Origin: Xanthostigma xanthostigma | Lineage: Eukaryota; Arthropoda; Insecta; Raphidioptera; Raphidiidae | Assembly (NCBI GenBank): GCA_963575645.1 | Contig: OY754464.1 | Coordinates: forward strand, 71,708,948 to 71,772,947 | DNA length: 64,000 bases | Direction of reading: 5' to 3' | In this document: piece by piece, positions 45,840 to 56,883 of the stretch | How the letters are laid out: the number at the start of each line of letters is the position of its first letter | Position numbering within the stretch: position 1 is the stretch's first letter | Notes under the pieces: model-generated | Told to the model about the DNA's origin: nothing | Databases searched by the model: none | Seen by the model: the letters and a program-made list of their open reading frames with translations, nothing else | Made by a program: the position numbers and the translations under genes

Positions 45840-46870
45840 ACTTAAAAATAAATTAGGTACAAAAGCTTTTAAGCTAAACGGTTTTATTGTACAATCGTTG
45901 ATGTACCAAAAACTAGGAAATAATTATGAGTCACCTTAAGGAGCTTTGATTAAACTAAAATAAAATCGTGGGCGAATTTACCAGAAAACTGTCATTTGTT
46001 TGATATTGGAAATCATATTTAGCTTCCGACTATCTTCCACGACCATAACGTAATTATAAATGCCCCCCACGATTTATATTTTAGATTAATCAAAGTCCTC
46101 TATGGTTACTCAGAATTTTTTCTATTTTTAACCGACGAAAAACAAAAACGGAGGAGGTTCTCAAGTCGACGCGTATATTTTTTTTTATTTCTTTTTTTAT
46201 GTATGACCACGCATAACTTTTTACAGAGTAGTCCGATTTTGATAATTATTTTTTTGTTTGAAAGGGTATACTCCGAAGTTGGTCCCATATAAATTTGGTA
46301 AATAAATTCCAACCCTAAGGGTATTACAATTATAAATTATATAGTCACAAAAAATTATAAAATAAAAACTTTTTAACAAAAAAATTAAACCGGCGAAAAA
46401 CTGAAAAGCAAAAAATATGTACGTATGTGACAGTCTAGTATATCTAAGTAATTTTGAGTCGGCGTCAAACAATTAATGAACAAAGATCACTAAAAGAAAT
46501 AACCAAATCAAATTAACAATGACACGTGAAATCTCCAGCGATAAACATTAACATTCCAAACATGCGCTCTCCACACGACCACTCGCAAAGACGTGTGCCC
46601 TCAGTGTGTGCCCGTTCGGGTTGCTCTGTCGCTGACATTAACTTCGTGAACGCTCAGAGATTTCCGGCGAAGGATTGTTGACGCCGACTCAAAATTACTT
46701 AGATATACTAGACTATCACATACGTCCAACTACTTAGAACTTAGTTAAATAAAAAGATTTATTATTTTTTGCTTTTCAGTTTTTCGCCGGTTTAATTTTT
46801 TTGTTAAAAAGTTTTTATTTGGTACATCATCGATTGTACAATAAAACGGTTTAACTTAAGAAGCTTTTTA
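45840..46870. repeat. Multi-layer nested palindrome, about 1 kb
   Basis: The outer arms share CGGTTTTATTGTACAATCG and GGTACATCATCGATTGTACA text. A second pair (about 46366-46475 and 46677-46820) shares TTTTTCGCCGGTTTAATTTT and CTTAGATATACTAGACTATC. A third inverted pair at 45935-46100 shares ATTAATCAAAG and ATCGTGGG. It is probably a foldback element with secondary insertions. Confidence 0.6.
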
Positions 46871-47314
46871 CCTATTTTATTTAATTGTAAATCGATAGAA
46901 CTTTTTTAGGAAATATGAAAATTCATTTGATTATTACGAGTCAAATTCAACTGTCATTATTAATGGCGGTGTATTAACTTCCGTTAAATTTTATTTTATC
47001 TCTAATATAGTCTGTATATTTTTACGCAAATTTATTTAATTATATCTCTGTAAATATCTGGCAAATAATTTATTTTCGTTAGATAGATGAAACATATCTT
47101 TCGATATAATGAAAAAAATAAAGGAGATTAAACAGAAACCTCCTAGCTGATAACATACCTTTAAGAACCTTATTTTATTTGGCTTCATTAGACAAAGATC
47201 TCAAATTTTAAAATATTTGTCTGACGAAGCCATTGCGTTGTGCGAAACAATTGTTATAAAATAAAATTTTTAAATGTAAAAATTTAAAACGTTGCATTTT
47301 ATTAAATTTCAAAT
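46871..47314. other. No recognisable feature
   Basis: AT-rich sequence; nothing to annotate. Confidence 0.3.
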
Positions 47315-48051
47315 AGTTGGCAAAACCAAAAGTGCACATCCCGCAAGTTTTCCACTGAACATATTATAATGAAAAAAATTGAGAAAATAGATTAAAAAAA
47401 AACAATTAAAAAAATCGAAAAAAAAATTAAAAATAAAATGGAATAGAAAAAAAAATTACTTGTGTCAGCGCGGGAATCGAACCCGTCACCTTGCTATTAC
47501 TGGACTAACGCTTTAACCGCTCAGCCATACCGATATTGCAGCTAGCGTTGTTATTGTGGTATAGAAGTGTAGCAGTTATTCTACGTAATACGCTACATAT
47601 TTTACATTCAGTAATAGGTATTTTTTTGTTTTTTTTTAATTAACTATTAAGTATTAGCTGTCAAAAATAATAAAATAAAACTGTTTATAAAAATTAAACT
47701 ACTGAACACATTTATGTGAATTTAAATAGGGTTCTGGTCTGATACTAAACAAAGTGACTAAAATATAACCCAAGGCAATCCGAGCAAAATTGCGATCTGT
47801 AGAGTCGTGACGTACCTACATACGTACAGACCAACCGACAACTGTTGTTCGTGATTTTTAATTACAATTTTAGTAGTATTTATGAACTCAAATGGAATTT
47901 AAAATGGTTCTGTTTTATAGATCAGAATTTCTCTTTTCAAAAAGCTTCAATTTGAATGGATTTCGTGCGAAATTAACTTAGATATAACTTCTTATATATG
48001 AACGAAAATCAGCTCTGACGCACAAAGCGATAATAAAGCGGTATGTGCAAT
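47315..48051 (-). mobile_element. tRNA-derived SINE-like repeat, copy 2
   Basis: Almost collinear with 21011-21801. The tRNA-like part here is better preserved. The minus strand has a T-run directly after it, which would terminate pol III transcription after roughly 90 nt. Confidence 0.6.
47463..47535 (-). tRNA. tRNA-like sequence in SINE-like repeat (not a functional tRNA)
   Basis: Box A TGGCTGAGCGG (47528-47518) and box B GGTTCGATTCC (47483-47473) match pol III consensus perfectly. The anticodon arm is poorly paired, so the amino-acid identity cannot be assigned. Confidence 0.5.
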
Positions 48052-49198
48052 TATAATTATTTTACGTCTATTATGCCATTATTACAGATGTAAAAATGAA
48101 TTTTAAGGCTCTCACAGGCAATCGTTTCTTTCTCTTACTCAAGGAATACTTTAATTAGGTATTAAGTGAATTTTTGTTTTTCATAAAATATATTTAAAAA
48201 ATGGAAATTCTAATTACAAAATCCTAATTATTTCATATTGAAATGCATATAAGTTAACAGGAAATTTAATAGGAAATTAACAGGAAAAGCTTGTTAAAAC
48301 TGTACTGGTTTTAGAACGCCAATTTCGTAAATGACATCAAAAGACTGGCGATGTTGTGTTTCTAGGTTAAGTCAAAGTAGTAAAGTACCGCAATCGTCCA
48401 CCATGTTGCAGCTTATGTCTCAATAAAATATATAAACGTTTTCGTAGCTAAGAAAACTTGGAAAAAATAATAACATTTATTTTTTGTGGTAATTTTTAAT
48501 AAAGTATTGCAATCGTCCACCATTTTCGGACATACGATTCAGTTAAAATATATAAAAATTACCGTAACTATGGGAAATATAATAAACAGTTCAAAAATAA
48601 ATATCAATGACAAATAATTATTTTCTTCATACCTCGATCGAAAGTGCATACTTTCGGCATCAATTATTCCTTGGTGTGATTACACGCACCAATGCGGGAA
48701 GTTTGTACGTTCGTGCGGTATTAAAGCAAAGACAACCAATCAACTGATGTCGTTTCCATTGCAACCCTATTACATTTTAGATAATAGTCGCAAACAGCTG
48801 TCATTCGTGTTTAACATATAACCTCAAAGTTTCTTGCTTGGAATTTATCAGTGTTTTTATGTACTGAATTAGTTAACTATTTAATAAGCGTGCTTACGAC
48901 CGAGGTATGAAGAAAAATAGTATACGTCACACTGGCCGAAAGTGTGATAACCTTGCCCTTTGCGCCATAATGCCCTCGGCTTCGCCTCAGGCATCATGGC
49001 GCGCAGGGTAAGAATACCACACTTTCGGTCCTTGTGGTGTAATATACTATTTCATATTCAAAACAAAAATACATAAATTATACCTAAGTTGTCCAAATTC
49101 TTTAAATCCGTAATGTAAAATTGTGATTTGTTGAATTGCAAACTAAATCAAATCTTACTGGGAATATGTAAAATCATTTTCTGTTAGTCACCCATATA
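48052..49198. other. No gene; CG-core palindrome near 48912-49055
   Basis: AAAAATAGTATACGTCACAC and GGTGTAATATACTATTT face each other around a GCCTCGGCTTCGCCTCAGGC core flanked by CCGAAAGTGTG. A shorter related piece is at 48640-48680. The rest is unassigned. Confidence 0.4.
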
Positions 49199-49948
49199 CA
49201 GTGTGTCCCCGGATTGAGTTCACAATAGATGAGATTGACCAAAAATTTTTGAATTGGAATTTCATATTTTGGGATTCCGCCCTGCTTGGTCTGAAACTTA
49301 TTTTTAGCTTATTTTCGATTTTTTTAAATCAAGTAGGCCTTTACAGTTGCGCAAAATCTCTTTTCGTTTCAGGTAAAGTACCTTTTCCGTTCATAGTACG
49401 CAAAAGTGTCACTAAGAAAAGTTGTTCACAATGAAAAATTATCGCGTTATGCAAATTTTCAGAATGATCGGCCTACTTTGATAAATTCCACTTTTGTTTG
49501 GTTTTGTTTGAAAAACAATCGCGTGGAGGAAGCCAAATGAAGTAATTTATTGAAGTTTAATTTATTTTTTTTGATAAACTGTAAAAATTTGAATGTCAAT
49601 TTGAACACTTCTAATCATCCTATTTTCTCATCTAAGATTTATCATGTAATCGTTAATAATAAATATTTTTCTACTTCTATTATCAAAGTAGGCCGATCAT
49701 TCTGAAAATTTTTCATTGTGAACAACTTTTCTTAGTGACACTTTTGCGTACTATGAACGGAAAAGGCACTTTACCTGTAACGAAAAGAGGTTTTGCTAAA
49801 CTGTAAAGGCCTACTTGATTTAAAAAAATCGAAAGTAAACTAAAAATAAGTTTCAAACCAAGCAGTGCGGAATCTCAAAATATGAAATTCCAATTCGAAA
49901 ATTTTTGGCCAATCTCACATTTTGTGAACTCAATCCGGGGACACACTA
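49199..49948. mobile_element. 750-bp element with inverted ends of about 290 bp
   Basis: CAGTGTGTCCCCGGATTGAG at the left and CTCAATCCGGGGACACACTA at the right are next to TA (49197-49198, 49949-49950). The arms are nearly complementary for 290 bp (GGCCTTTACAG, TAGTGACACTTTTGCGTAC). The TA duplication and CAGTGTGTCCC ends suggest a Tc1/mariner-type miniature element. Confidence 0.7.
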
Positions 49949-49950
49949 TA

Positions 49951-50491
49951 TATGTGAAAAATAACCAAACCATTGCTTGTCAGCTAGCTGACAAATTTTT
50001 CGAGCATCTGATTTTGTTATTTTGTAAAATATTTTGGGGTAATATATACCCCAACCGCATCGACTAGAATTGCCTATCATTGTTTAGCAGGTATATACAA
50101 AATTCAATAGCTATACCTACATTTTCACAAGTTATGAAATGACTACTCGAAATCTGTTGCTAACTTTTCATCTACGATGAATAAGAGATATTATGCAATA
50201 TACGAGTATATTCTACTAATTACATAATTACCATATAAATGAATGCCGGATTATGTTCCACAAAATCTCGTTGGCTCACTGGTACATCAAAAAGTATTTG
50301 CTGATACTTAATTTTACTAATTAACGTCATGTTGATTGGTACTTAAATTATTTACCTAACATCAAACGTTGCTCGGGAGAACATTAAAGGGATAAAGAGT
50401 TTAAAATAAGTCTCGTTAGTGTTTATACATCGGTTTTTTCACTGTATGTTCATAAAAAGTCAGTAGCTTAATGACAAATTTATGATGATAT
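49951..50491. other. No recognisable gene
   Basis: AT-rich DNA leading to the ATAT duplication of the solo LTR. Confidence 0.3.
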
Positions 50492-51535
50492 TGTAACACA
50501 CGCGTCCCGGCCTTGACTTCCGAAAACATCGATGTCGGTCTAACAATAGCACACAGAACGGCGGAATGAGGCTTTGTTGTACAAGCAGGAAGCCAAACTG
50601 CTTTGTATTGCCTAAAGAAGCGCAATGCGGATAAAGACATGTTTGCAGCCCAAAGAGCCGACGGAATTGCGTGGAAAGAATCGCGGCCGATAATGTTTGA
50701 CCCACGCGGCGGCAGAAGACATAAATAGAATGCGCCTACAGTGAGTAGAGGAGGCGTGATTGAAACGCGACGGAGTAAACACGTGGATTACTATTACGAA
50801 ATAAATAAATATAGCTGTGTAGTTATTAGATCATTAAGTGCCGTTTAAATATAAATTATAGTGATACAAATAAATTTTGTGTGTATAGATAGAGTATAGA
50901 CATTCAGTCCTGTTATAGTGTTTTAGTGTTATATGAACATTCAGGTTTATAGTTTAAATATTATATTGAATTGTATTGTATATAAAATATAGTGTTATAC
51001 GAACATTCGGTGTTGTAGTGTTATACGAACATTCGGTGTATTGTAGTGCTGTGTGTATATGGACTGTCCGTAGTGACGTGTTTTTGTGTATAGTCGTGTT
51101 GAAGTGTACATAGAGAACTACTAGTGACTTTAAATTCTTATTTTATTACTTAGTTGTGTTTCTGTTACGGTATTGTTTATTTTATTTGTTAAGAGAAGTA
51201 CTTTTAGTTTGTTCGTTTGTTATTTGTGTTTTGTTATATGGACATTCGGTGTTATAGTGTTATACGAACATTCGGTGTATTGTAGTGATGTGTGTATATG
51301 GACTGTCCGTAGTGACGTGTTTTTGTGTATAGTCGTGTTGAAGTGTACATAGAGAACTACTAATGACTTTAAATTCTTATTTTATTACTTAGTTGTGTTT
51401 CTGTTACGGTATTGTTTATTTTATTTGTTAAGAGAAGTACTTTTAGTTTGTTCGTTTATTATTTGTGTTTGTTAACGTTTTTATAAGTGTAAATAAATAT
51501 TCTTCACCACAGAAAGAACAGTTTTGTTACCTACA
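50492..51535 (+). mobile_element. Solo LTR, 1.04 kb, with ATAT duplication
   Basis: It begins TGTAACACACGCG and ends TTTTGTTACCTACA, flanked by ATAT (50488-50491, 51536-51539). A GC-rich first part with ACATAAATAGAATGCGCC could be the promoter, and GTAAATAAATATT near the end the poly(A) signal. A 239-bp tandem duplication (TTATACGAACATTCGGTG at 51021 and again at 51260) lengthens it. No internal retroelement region is present. Family (gypsy or BEL/Pao) undecided. Confidence 0.6.
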
Positions 51536-51539
51536 ATAT

Positions 51540-52091
51540 TCTGTATGGTAATTTAGGGAGTTTCATTGATAGATCGGGACGAAGCGTGGCAAGGGGAAAC
51601 TCCCACAATAAAGCATAGGACTAACATTTCATTACTAGAGTTGAGTCTTTCCGGACTTGTACAGTTTCATGAACTATATCTTTTGTCGGATACGTATCTG
51701 GTCGTTCCGCGAAATTCATTTTAGTATACTCATATCGTTCTTTTTTGTTTCCGTATTCAGTTTTATGTAATAATATATTTAAATTCCAGGAGGTAGCTGA
51801 TTATATAATTTCTATGTAAAGAACATACTCTTTTCTTTGCAATGCAATATTAATTTACAAATCTCATTCTAACTGGATGATCAATAAACTTAAAAGCAAT
51901 AAAAGATAAACTCATGTAAATTCATTTCTTAAATCAATCTACTTAAGTAAATTCGACCATAAAACAGCTCTTTACAGATTATTAGAACAAATCAAATTGT
52001 AATCATTTATATAGGTAAACAGAAAAATTATTCTGCTTTCTTTTTTTATTCGTCAAATTTATGAGCCCCACTATAAAATAATTGCGTGTCA
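51540..52091. other. No recognisable gene
   Basis: AT-rich DNA; a short purine-rich GATCGGGACGAAGCGTGG piece near 51572 is unexplained. Confidence 0.25.
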
Positions 52092-52708
52092 TCTATAACT
52101 AATATATAAAGCTGAAGAGTTTGTTTGTTTGTTTGTTTGAACGCGCTAATCTCAGGAACTACTGGTTCAAATGGAAAAACATTTTTTTTTTGGACAGCCC
52201 ATTTATCGAGGAAGCTATAGGTTATATAATATCACGCTACGACCATTAGGAGCGGAGCATTAATGAAAAATGTTGCAAAATGTATCTCAAAAATAAGCTT
52301 CTATTCAGGTAAAATGCACTAACTAAATATACTCATATTAGCGTTGTGAGTATACAACGCCGGCTGGCTCAATCGGTAGAGCATGCGACTGTCAATATCA
52401 GGGTCGTGGGTTTGAGCCCCACGTTAGGCGAATATATTTTTATTTATTTTTTTTATTTTCTACATTGCTTTCTTCTAAGGCTTACATTTAAATTTATTTT
52501 AATTTTATTTAATTAATTAAAAAAAATTATTAGTTAAAAAGTATAAATACGGCTTTTTATCGACAAAAACTTTTGAACGGTAACTCCGATCATCATGAAA
52601 TTTGGATGCAACATTCATCTCGGTAAACTAAGGTGAATGTGTGTACTCACGTTCCTCCCATCCCCATTCGTTCTTTTACACCCGGGTGAAACCGGACGGG
52701 ACCGCTAG
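52092..52708 (+). mobile_element. Helitron-like element with tRNA-like cassette
   Basis: A|TCTATAACTAATATATAAAG start; CCGGACGGGACCGCTAG|T end. The tRNA-like segment at 52358-52430 keeps CATGCGACTGTCAATATC where other copies have a Lys anticodon loop; its anticodon would read GTC. Confidence 0.75.
52358..52430 (+). tRNA. tRNA-like sequence inside a Helitron, altered anticodon loop
   Basis: CGGCTGGCTCAATCGGTAGA and GGTTTGAGCCCCACG give D and T arms. The anticodon stem has two mismatches. It is related to the tRNA-Lys-like copies at 33826 and 63580. Confidence 0.5.
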
Positions 52709-52879
52709 TGTATGTACAACGGTAGTAAAAAAAACATTTCGCACTAGTGCGTAAAGTAAAAAAATGCCAGTTTACTAATGCAATAGTCATTTCCAAAAGC
52801 AACCTGCTACAGTTGTTATATAATATTTTAATTTTTTTACGATGTATTTTTGTTTTTACCACGTTTTTATTAACTAAAA

Positions 52880-53195
52880 AAAAAGAAAATTGTTATAAAA
52901 GAAATTTAAAAAAATTTAATATACCACGTTTTCAAAACGAACTAAAAAGTAGTAAATAATGTTTTTAACTTTTATAGGATCTGAAACTAAAAACGTGGGA
53001 CGTATTATTCGTTTTATCTTTTAAATAGATTTTTTCATTGATAGGTATAGCTACACTCTTCACTTCTTATGTAACTGTCGCATGCGCCCCACGTTTTTCG
53101 TTTCAAATACTACAAGTTAAAAAAAATAATTTTTACTTTTTAGTTCGTTTTAAAAACGTGGTATATTAATTTTTTTAAATTTCTTTATATATTAT
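52880..53195. repeat. Inverted repeat with ACGTGGTATATTAA arms
   Basis: TATACCACGTTTTCAAAACG and CGTTTTAAAAACGTGGTATA face each other around an ACGTGGG-containing spacer. Confidence 0.6.
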
Positions 53196-53898
53196 TATTG
53201 TTATTATTATTACAAAAAAACGCGTGCCACTTTTTTACGTCCATTTAATTAGATGCATACTGTTTTTGTTACGTCATTCTCCGTCATAATACGGCCGCTA
53301 TATTACGGTACCGTTTTCCTTGGAAATCCCGCCTTTAAAGAAATGTACAGAACTATACTTTTGGTAAAAAATTTGACATTAATCGAGATAATGAAATACA
53401 ATTGTCAGTTTTATATCACCATCATATGTCAAGATCAATAAAACGGAAGCTGTGACCTTTAAACCCAATGAACCAATCTTTAAATCTCCAAGACATTGGT
53501 TAAAGAAAATTGAACGCTCGTTCAATAAACTGACAACAATAATAAATATCACATATCCAGTTACAATGCCTATAATCTATATCTATATATATTTGTCATG
53601 ATTATTTTTCATTATTTTTCTTCTTTACACTCGACGGATTCTATCGTGTCTTTCATCTTATCTTTAGGTTCTACAACAATATTTATATATAGATTGGTAT
53701 ATATTTATTTTTTATGGATCGAAGCTATAAAATTTTATGTATTGAAACAATGAGCTGTAAAAGCTCTATTCCGACTTTCTCTAAGGCTTAACACATACTG
53801 GAGCAACGATAACAGCGGACACAAAGCTACGATGTAACAGCCATGACGCTCTCCATATTTTAAAAGTATTTTCAGAGAGCTCATACACAAACCTAGAA
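53196..53898. other. No recognisable gene
   Basis: AT-rich DNA before the nested hAT elements. No coding signal. Confidence 0.3.
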
Positions 53899-53927
53899 CA
53901 GTGAATGTCAAAGATTCGGCCCCGCGG

Positions 53928-54382
53928 CAGAGCCGGATTTACTATGTAGGCGTTATAGGCGGCGCCTATAGGCCCCCCAAATCTTAGGGCCCCACCAAAG
54001 TGAAAAAATTGAGAAAAAAATGAAAATGAATAAAAAAAAAAATGAAAATGAATTTTTTTTGATTTGATTTAATATACTTCCTAACTTCTTCCTAATTCTA
54101 TGTATGTATAAATATAAAAATTCTCTTATTTATAATCCCTCAGTAGGTTATAATATATAAAATGTATATATTAAAGAATAATATAAACATTATCATTGTG
54201 TTTATATATTTATTTTTTGGCATAGTATAAAATATAAATTAATAATAATTTTTCATATTATTTCAAAAGTTCATTTTCAAATGCTATTCTTATTTCAATT
54301 GATTTTCGTCCCCTTACATAGGCGACAGCTTCCCCCCCCAGGGTCCCACCTACAGGCCCCTTCGCTTCTTAATCCGGCTCTG
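53928..54382. mobile_element. Inner hAT element
   Basis: CAGAGCCGGATTTAC and TTAATCCGGCTCTG ends are flanked by CCCCGCGG on both sides (53920-53927, 54383-54390). It inserted into the GC-rich end of the outer hAT. Confidence 0.85.
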
Positions 54383-54632
54383 CCCCGCGGGCTGCATCCG
54401 GCCCTCGAGTCATCTCAATACGGCCCGCGACCAGACTCTATCTAGTGAGGATTCCAATCTATTCTGAAAATAACTGCCTCAAATATGTCGCCTGACATGG
54501 GAAAACAAGACACCTCAAGCTCAAGATAATTTATACCCTTTTTTATTACCTCTATATGATAATTGTATTTTGCTAAACAAATAAATATTTTAATTTAGTA
54601 TAAATAAGAGCACTGTGGTTGAAACAAAAATA

Positions 54633-54800
54633 AAAAATAGTTACTTCTTACCACAACAGTTTTATTAGCGGATGTACATTTCGGGAGCTATCCTCTCATC
54701 TTCAGCAAACACTAAACTCAAAGATGAGAGCATAGCTCCCGAAATGAACATCCGCTAATAAAACTGTTGTGGTAAGAAGTAACTATTCTTTATTTTTAAT
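54633..54800. repeat. Foldback family B, copy 2 (hammerhead-like modules)
   Basis: It mirrors 8182-8373: TTACTTCTTACCACAACAG and GCGGATGTACATTTCGGGAG are repeated inverted. The closing pair has changed to TTAGTG/CGCTAA, which keeps pairing through a G-T wobble. The arms are slightly shorter and more diverged than in copy 1. Confidence 0.7.
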
Positions 54801-54911
54801 TTTAATTTAGTATGTGTTGTTTTTAATAATTTTAGAGTCTTGCCTGCTAACACACCCTAAATTTTATAAATGTTCCTTTAGAAAAATCAATCTGACACCC
54901 CTGACCTAGAA

Positions 54912-55384
54912 CATTGTGAAAATGCAGTACGCACGTCGAATTTTGTTAGAAAGTGCAATTTATACCTAACTATAATATTATTTTACAGGATCACTTTTCA
55001 TATTGGAAGTTTACTTTGTATACTTTTGTGTGAGTACTTTTTATAATAAACTTTCTACCCGCAGTTTGTTGGAGCTGCTCTATAATTTACAGCCATTAGG
55101 CAGGGATGGATCTAGCTTTTTCGGAGCCTAAAGCTTATTGAAGTCCAATAGGGCCCCACTTTTTATTAGGTTAAGAATCTTTAAATTGTCGTTTAAAATT
55201 CATTTTTAATAACCTCAAAATCAAAGTTGAAACTTGGGGATCGAACCAAACAAAAAATACTAGTCATATCTAAAAAATTGTTAAATTCTAACAACAAGTT
55301 GTTAGAAAACATTCAAAAAATTGACAAAATTCACTCCGTCTAGCGTTCATTATAGTTAAAGTAAACTAACTATTCCACCAAAAA
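54912..55384. other. No recognisable gene
   Basis: A worn hAT-like piece with GGGATGGATCTAG and AGGGCCCCACTTTT lies near 55103-55165. Otherwise AT-rich. Confidence 0.25.
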
Positions 55385-55690
55385 CATAAATATGAATAAT
55401 GGGGCCAAGTTCTCGTCAAAACTGCGTTTTGTTATCTTAAAAAAATAATTGAAATGTAGAAAATATGCCAAGTTCCTTGCCTACACGTTTATAAATTTAC
55501 ACGCCAAACTTGGAAAGTTTTCAAGGGTCTCAATAATGATCACTTCTTTAGTGAAAACTTGTCAAGTTTAGCGTGTAAACGTGTAGGCAAGAAACTTGAC
55601 ATATTTTCTACATTTCAGTTATTTTTTTAAGATAACAAAACGCAGTTTTACGAGATTTTGGCCCCTTTTTTCACATTTATGTTTTTGAAA
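55385..55690. repeat. Inverted repeat with arms of about 130 bp
   Basis: AAACTGCGTTTTGTTATCTT, GTAGAAAATATG and GCCTACACGTTTA are mirrored in the second half. The two arms are about 90% complementary by eye. Confidence 0.65.
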
Positions 55691-56628
55691 AGTTATATTC
55701 TTACTTACTCTACTGAAATATTAATTATCTATACACATAATATTAGTTATATGTACCATACTTCATTATATCATAGCGAACGAACATTCATTTTTACATA
55801 TTAGATGTAATTATAGTTCATTTGTGGAACTCAAAAGTGAACCACTTCAAAGTATTAATTGGGTTAACCCGCGGGTTATAGGTTGGCCACAGCTGCTTTA
55901 TGATGATCTATGAATCAATGAATAAAGTCGTGATTTTTTGGACACTCATATATTTTGGAAACTATTCCACCAAAACGTATGAAATTCGGAATACAACTTT
56001 TTGACAATAATATTAGCCTCCCTGGAAAAAATCATTTCTATAGCGTAACTAGTCTTGAAGATAGAGGGGGGTCGAAAAGGACTAGAAATGGTTCGTGTAA
56101 ATATAGGTAGCAGAGTGTAGTGATGTGTCGCTCCTGAGCGAGTCGTTCATAATGAACGACACCTTTCTCGGAGCGGAGCGAGTCGCTCTCTTTTTTGTGC
56201 ATGATTCACTCCGAGCGCCATTGCTTTGTGCAGTTGTATTCGCACATTTACAGAGCGCACACAGCACAGGCCACAGAGGCACTAGTGAATTTTGCACGTA
56301 CGGAGTTATCTTTGCTGAAAAAACTGGGCGCAAGAAATTTTGGCAAAGAACTTATAACTTTGGACGCTAATAACTTTTTTCCAGTACATTGGAGAGTTTT
56401 ACTTGATAGACATTCAATTAAAGAGTAAATCCTAACGAGTCCAACGACCCCAGAACGATTGCTGTGGGATTATTAGAACGCGAGATATGAGCAATTGAAG
56501 AAAAAAAACAAAATCCAAGATGGCGGTGGACGGGGCAATTTGGAGAATGCGCAAATTCAGGGTTAAGGTCTCCATCGAAGACCCTTGCGAATGAGCAACA
56601 AAAGAAAAAATGTATCTGAAATACAGTA
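55691..56628. other. No gene supported
   Basis: At 56117-56165 GAGTCGTTCATAATGAACGAC is a small palindrome preceded by TAGTGATGTGTCGCTCC, which resembles a hAT end without a partner. Open frames across 56125-56430 run on both strands and show no family motif. Confidence 0.3.
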
Positions 56629-56883
56629 GGGTAATTCCGGGATAGATGGCCATAGTTTTTTTATTGTTTGCAAAAACACTCACAGTGAAGTTTTTTTAAT
56701 GATATTTATTGCTTAAGTAAAAGTAAAAGTACAATAGTTTACAACATAATTTAATTAAATTTGAAAATAAACAAAACATGAACGTAACTGAAAATTCTTA
56801 AAAATGGATGATATGGCCATCTCTCCCACGTCTTCAGGGAGTGATAGCCATAGGTATCTGAGTCAGATGGCCAGAGAAAGTCA

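Larger units (their letters stand above)
53899..54903. mobile_element. Outer hAT element containing two other insertions
   Basis: CAGTGAATGTC and GACACCCCTG ends are flanked by ACCTAGAA on both sides (53891-53898, 54904-54911). It carries GGCCCGCGA-type hAT text, an inner hAT element and a foldback with hammerhead-like modules. Confidence 0.75.

Noticed and set aside
56125..56430. Overlapping frames near a GAGTCGTTCATAATGAACGAC palindrome
   Set aside because: Frames are open on both strands with no family motif; most likely a worn hAT end.
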